A stretch of DNA of 6,574 nt from Phyllobacteriaceae bacterium (GTDB taxonomy: Bacteria > Pseudomonadota > Alphaproteobacteria > Rhizobiales > Ancalomicrobiaceae): positions 1-6,574 of the forward strand of contig JAAYVT010000399.1 of the NCBI GenBank assembly GCA_012517025.1, in the 5' to 3' direction. Every line of letters begins with the position of its first letter. The first letter of the stretch is position 1. A program made the position numbers and the translations under genes. The notes beneath the pieces were generated by a model. That model was not told where the DNA came from. It worked only from the letters and a program-made list of their open reading frames with translations, and searched no databases. Shown here piece after piece: positions 5,265 through 6,574 of the stretch.

Positions 5265-6574
5265 GGCCGATCCGTCCCTCCATGGTGCCGCAACGCGACA
5301 GCACGAGGCCGGTCGCGACCGCGTTGATCGGGCCGAGATGGCCGCGGATGTTGGCGGTGCCGATGACGATGCCGTAGGGGGCGAGGATGTCGGTGAGCAT
5401 CCGCGCCACTTCGAAGTCGAGGCCGGAGCCGCCGACCACCGCGACGAACTGCAGCGCCCGGATGTTGCCGCCCGGCGCGACCGCGGTCAGGGCGCGGATG
5501 GCGTTGCGCACGAACACCCGGCGCTTGGCCTCGCGCCGGACCGTGCGGATGCGGTCGACGGTGTGGGCGGTCGGGATCGGCACCAGCCCGTCGCGGGTGA
5601 TCAGCGCCACCCGGCCGAACAGCGACGGATCGAGCGGTTCCTTGAAGAACTTGACCGAATTGTCCTCGTGGCGGATGTGGAACAGGCTCTCGACCTTGGC
5701 GAGCGGCCAGCGCTTAATGTGTTCGGCGACGTCGCTCTCCGGGTATCCGGGCAGATCGAGCTCGCGCTGGATCAGCATCGTCACCATGTCGCCGGCGCCG
5801 GCCAGATGCATCGAGCGCACCGGCTTGCCCTCGGTCAGGATCGCCGCGTCGGTGGACCCGGCGCCGAGATCGAGGATGGCGAGCGGCACGTCGATGCCGG
5901 GCGTGGTCAGCGTGCCGAGGATCGCCATGTTGGCCTCGACGCCGCCGAGTTCGACGCCGACGCCGAGTTCGGCATGCAGCGCCTCGGCGAGGCGTTCCAT
6001 CAGCAGCCGGTCGGTGTTGACCATGGCGGCGAGGCCGACGGCGTTCTCCATCGAGAACTCCTGGGCGAGACCGCCGGCGACCCGTTGCGGCACCAGACAG
6101 TCGACCGCCAGCACGTCGCGGATGGCGATCTCGAAAGTCGGCTTGCCGCCGACGTTGCTCATCGTCCGGCGCACCCGCTCGACCATGCCGCCGACGTTGG
6201 TGCCGGGCTCCCCTGTGACGTCGCGCAAGGGCTGCACCCCGGCGACCGCCTCCATGATCGCGTCGGCGCCTCCGTCCATCGCGACAGAGACCGTCTGACG
6301 CTCACCGACGAGGTGCAGCGCCCCGGCCGGGATGCGGCGGGTCTGGACGTCGCCGGCCGGCGTGCGCACCACCACCGCCGAACGCAGGCCGATCAAGGCC
6401 TTGGCGATCGGGATGATCAGCGCCGTCTCTTGCGGCGTCAGCTTGAACAGGGTGGCGATGCCGTAGGGGTTGGAGAGCTGGGCGATCGCCTGACCGTGGT
6501 CGGCGACCTCGACGGCGGCGAGCATGCCGAGCGGCACGTGATCGACGAGATGCACCTCGTCGACGATCGGGATC
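5257..6574 (-). CDS. pduG: Diol/glycerol dehydratase reactivase large subunit PduG (DdrA), 5' end outside window
   Basis: ATP-hydrolysing subunit of the dehydratase-reactivating factor, an actin/Hsp70-like protein that swaps damaged cobalamin for fresh coenzyme. The window holds the last 438 residues of a family of about 610; roughly the first 175-180, including the phosphate-1 loop, lie beyond 6574. The visible part starts IPIVDEVHLVDHVPLGMLAA and continues with SNPYGIATLF. LDLGAGSTD (residues 234-242 of the visible part) is the second phosphate-binding loop and VVGGSGLDFE (379-388) fits the adenosine-binding motif. GGLAQEFSMENAVGLA and PLAKVESLFHIRHED are also characteristic of DdrA/PduG. 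A GTG at 6555 could be taken as a start, but similarity continues through it, so the true start is upstream. The stop overlaps pduH by 8 nt. A glycerol-dehydratase reactivase (GdrA/DhaF) is the same family; the neighbouring genes favour a Pdu role. Confidence 0.95.
   Translation of the reverse strand, partial: IPIVDEVHLVDHVPLGMLAAVEVADHGQAIAQLSNPYGIATLFKLTPQETALIIPIAKALIGLRSAVVVRTPAGDVQTRRIPAGALHLVGERQTVSVAMDGGADAIMEAVAGVQPLRDVTGEPGTNVGGMVERVRRTMSNVGGKPTFEIAIRDVLAVDCLVPQRVAGGLAQEFSMENAVGLAAMVNTDRLLMERLAEALHAELGVGVELGGVEANMAILGTLTTPGIDVPLAILDLGAGSTDAAILTEGKPVRSMHLAGAGDMVTMLIQRELDLPGYPESDVAEHIKRWPLAKVESLFHIRHEDNSVKFFKEPLDPSLFGRVALITRDGLVPIPTAHTVDRIRTVRREAKRRVFVRNAIRALTAVAPGGNIRALQFVAVVGGSGLDFEVARMLTDILAPYGIVIGTANIRGHLGPINAVATGLVLSRCGTMEGRIGHG

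Noticed and set aside
4097..5293. 398-residue minus-strand frame across the shell gene and pduH
   Set aside because: It is a shifted frame of the real pduH and shell genes, is Arg/Ser-rich, and matches no family.
1..6574. tRNA/rRNA genes, CRISPR arrays, insertion sequences, operon promoter
   Set aside because: Nothing in the sequence supports any of these. The whole window is filled by eight continuous minus-strand genes, and the operon promoter must lie upstream of pduG.

Overview
The window is one face of a propanediol-utilisation (Pdu-type) bacterial microcompartment operon, read entirely on the minus strand. The DNA is very GC-rich with strong G/C bias at third codon positions. Together with the protein sequences this suggests an alphaproteobacterium, perhaps a Rhizobiales-like or purple non-sulfur relative; that placement is an inference without a database search. 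The plus strand carries only shadow reading frames.

In transcription order (right to left) the genes are: pduG, the large reactivase subunit (5257-6574, 5' end outside the window); pduH, the small reactivase subunit (4776-5264); a BMC-domain shell protein with a long Pro/Ala/Glu-rich tail in the pduK position (4171-4779); pduL, the phosphotransacylase (3424-4113); a flavoprotein-fold protein in the pduM position (2642-3424); pduN, the pentameric vertex protein (2372-2626); pduO, the cobalamin adenosyltransferase (1359-2375); and pduP, the CoA-acylating aldehyde dehydrogenase (1-1359, last residues outside the window). This matches the enterobacterial order G-H-J-K-L-M-N-O-P, except that a single shell gene replaces J and K. 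Junctions are very tight, with 1, 4 or 8 nt overlaps or a 15 nt gap. The one exception is a 57 nt spacer between the shell gene and pduL, which holds a perfect GC hairpin.

Functionally, PduG/PduH swap damaged B12 out of diol (or glycerol) dehydratase, PduO makes adenosylcobalamin, PduP turns the aldehyde product into acyl-CoA, and PduL turns acyl-CoA into acyl-phosphate while recycling CoA. PduN and the BMC protein build the shell. The dehydratase itself (pduCDE) and the main shell hexamers are not in the window and probably lie upstream of pduG.

The points most worth a second look are: (1) PduH has a C-terminal extension of about 46 residues ending in a helix that looks like an encapsulation peptide; (2) that helix and the N-terminal helix of the PduM-position protein are encoded by a 25 bp direct repeat with 23/25 identity in the same frame; (3) the PduM-position protein contains a flavoprotein-like domain and is much longer than enteric PduM; (4) the shell protein's tail lacks the cysteine cluster recalled for enteric PduK and ends in a basic Gly/Arg run; (5) PduO contains only one histidine, which bears on whether its C-terminal domain binds heme. 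The window is a divergent version of a known system rather than a wholly new one.
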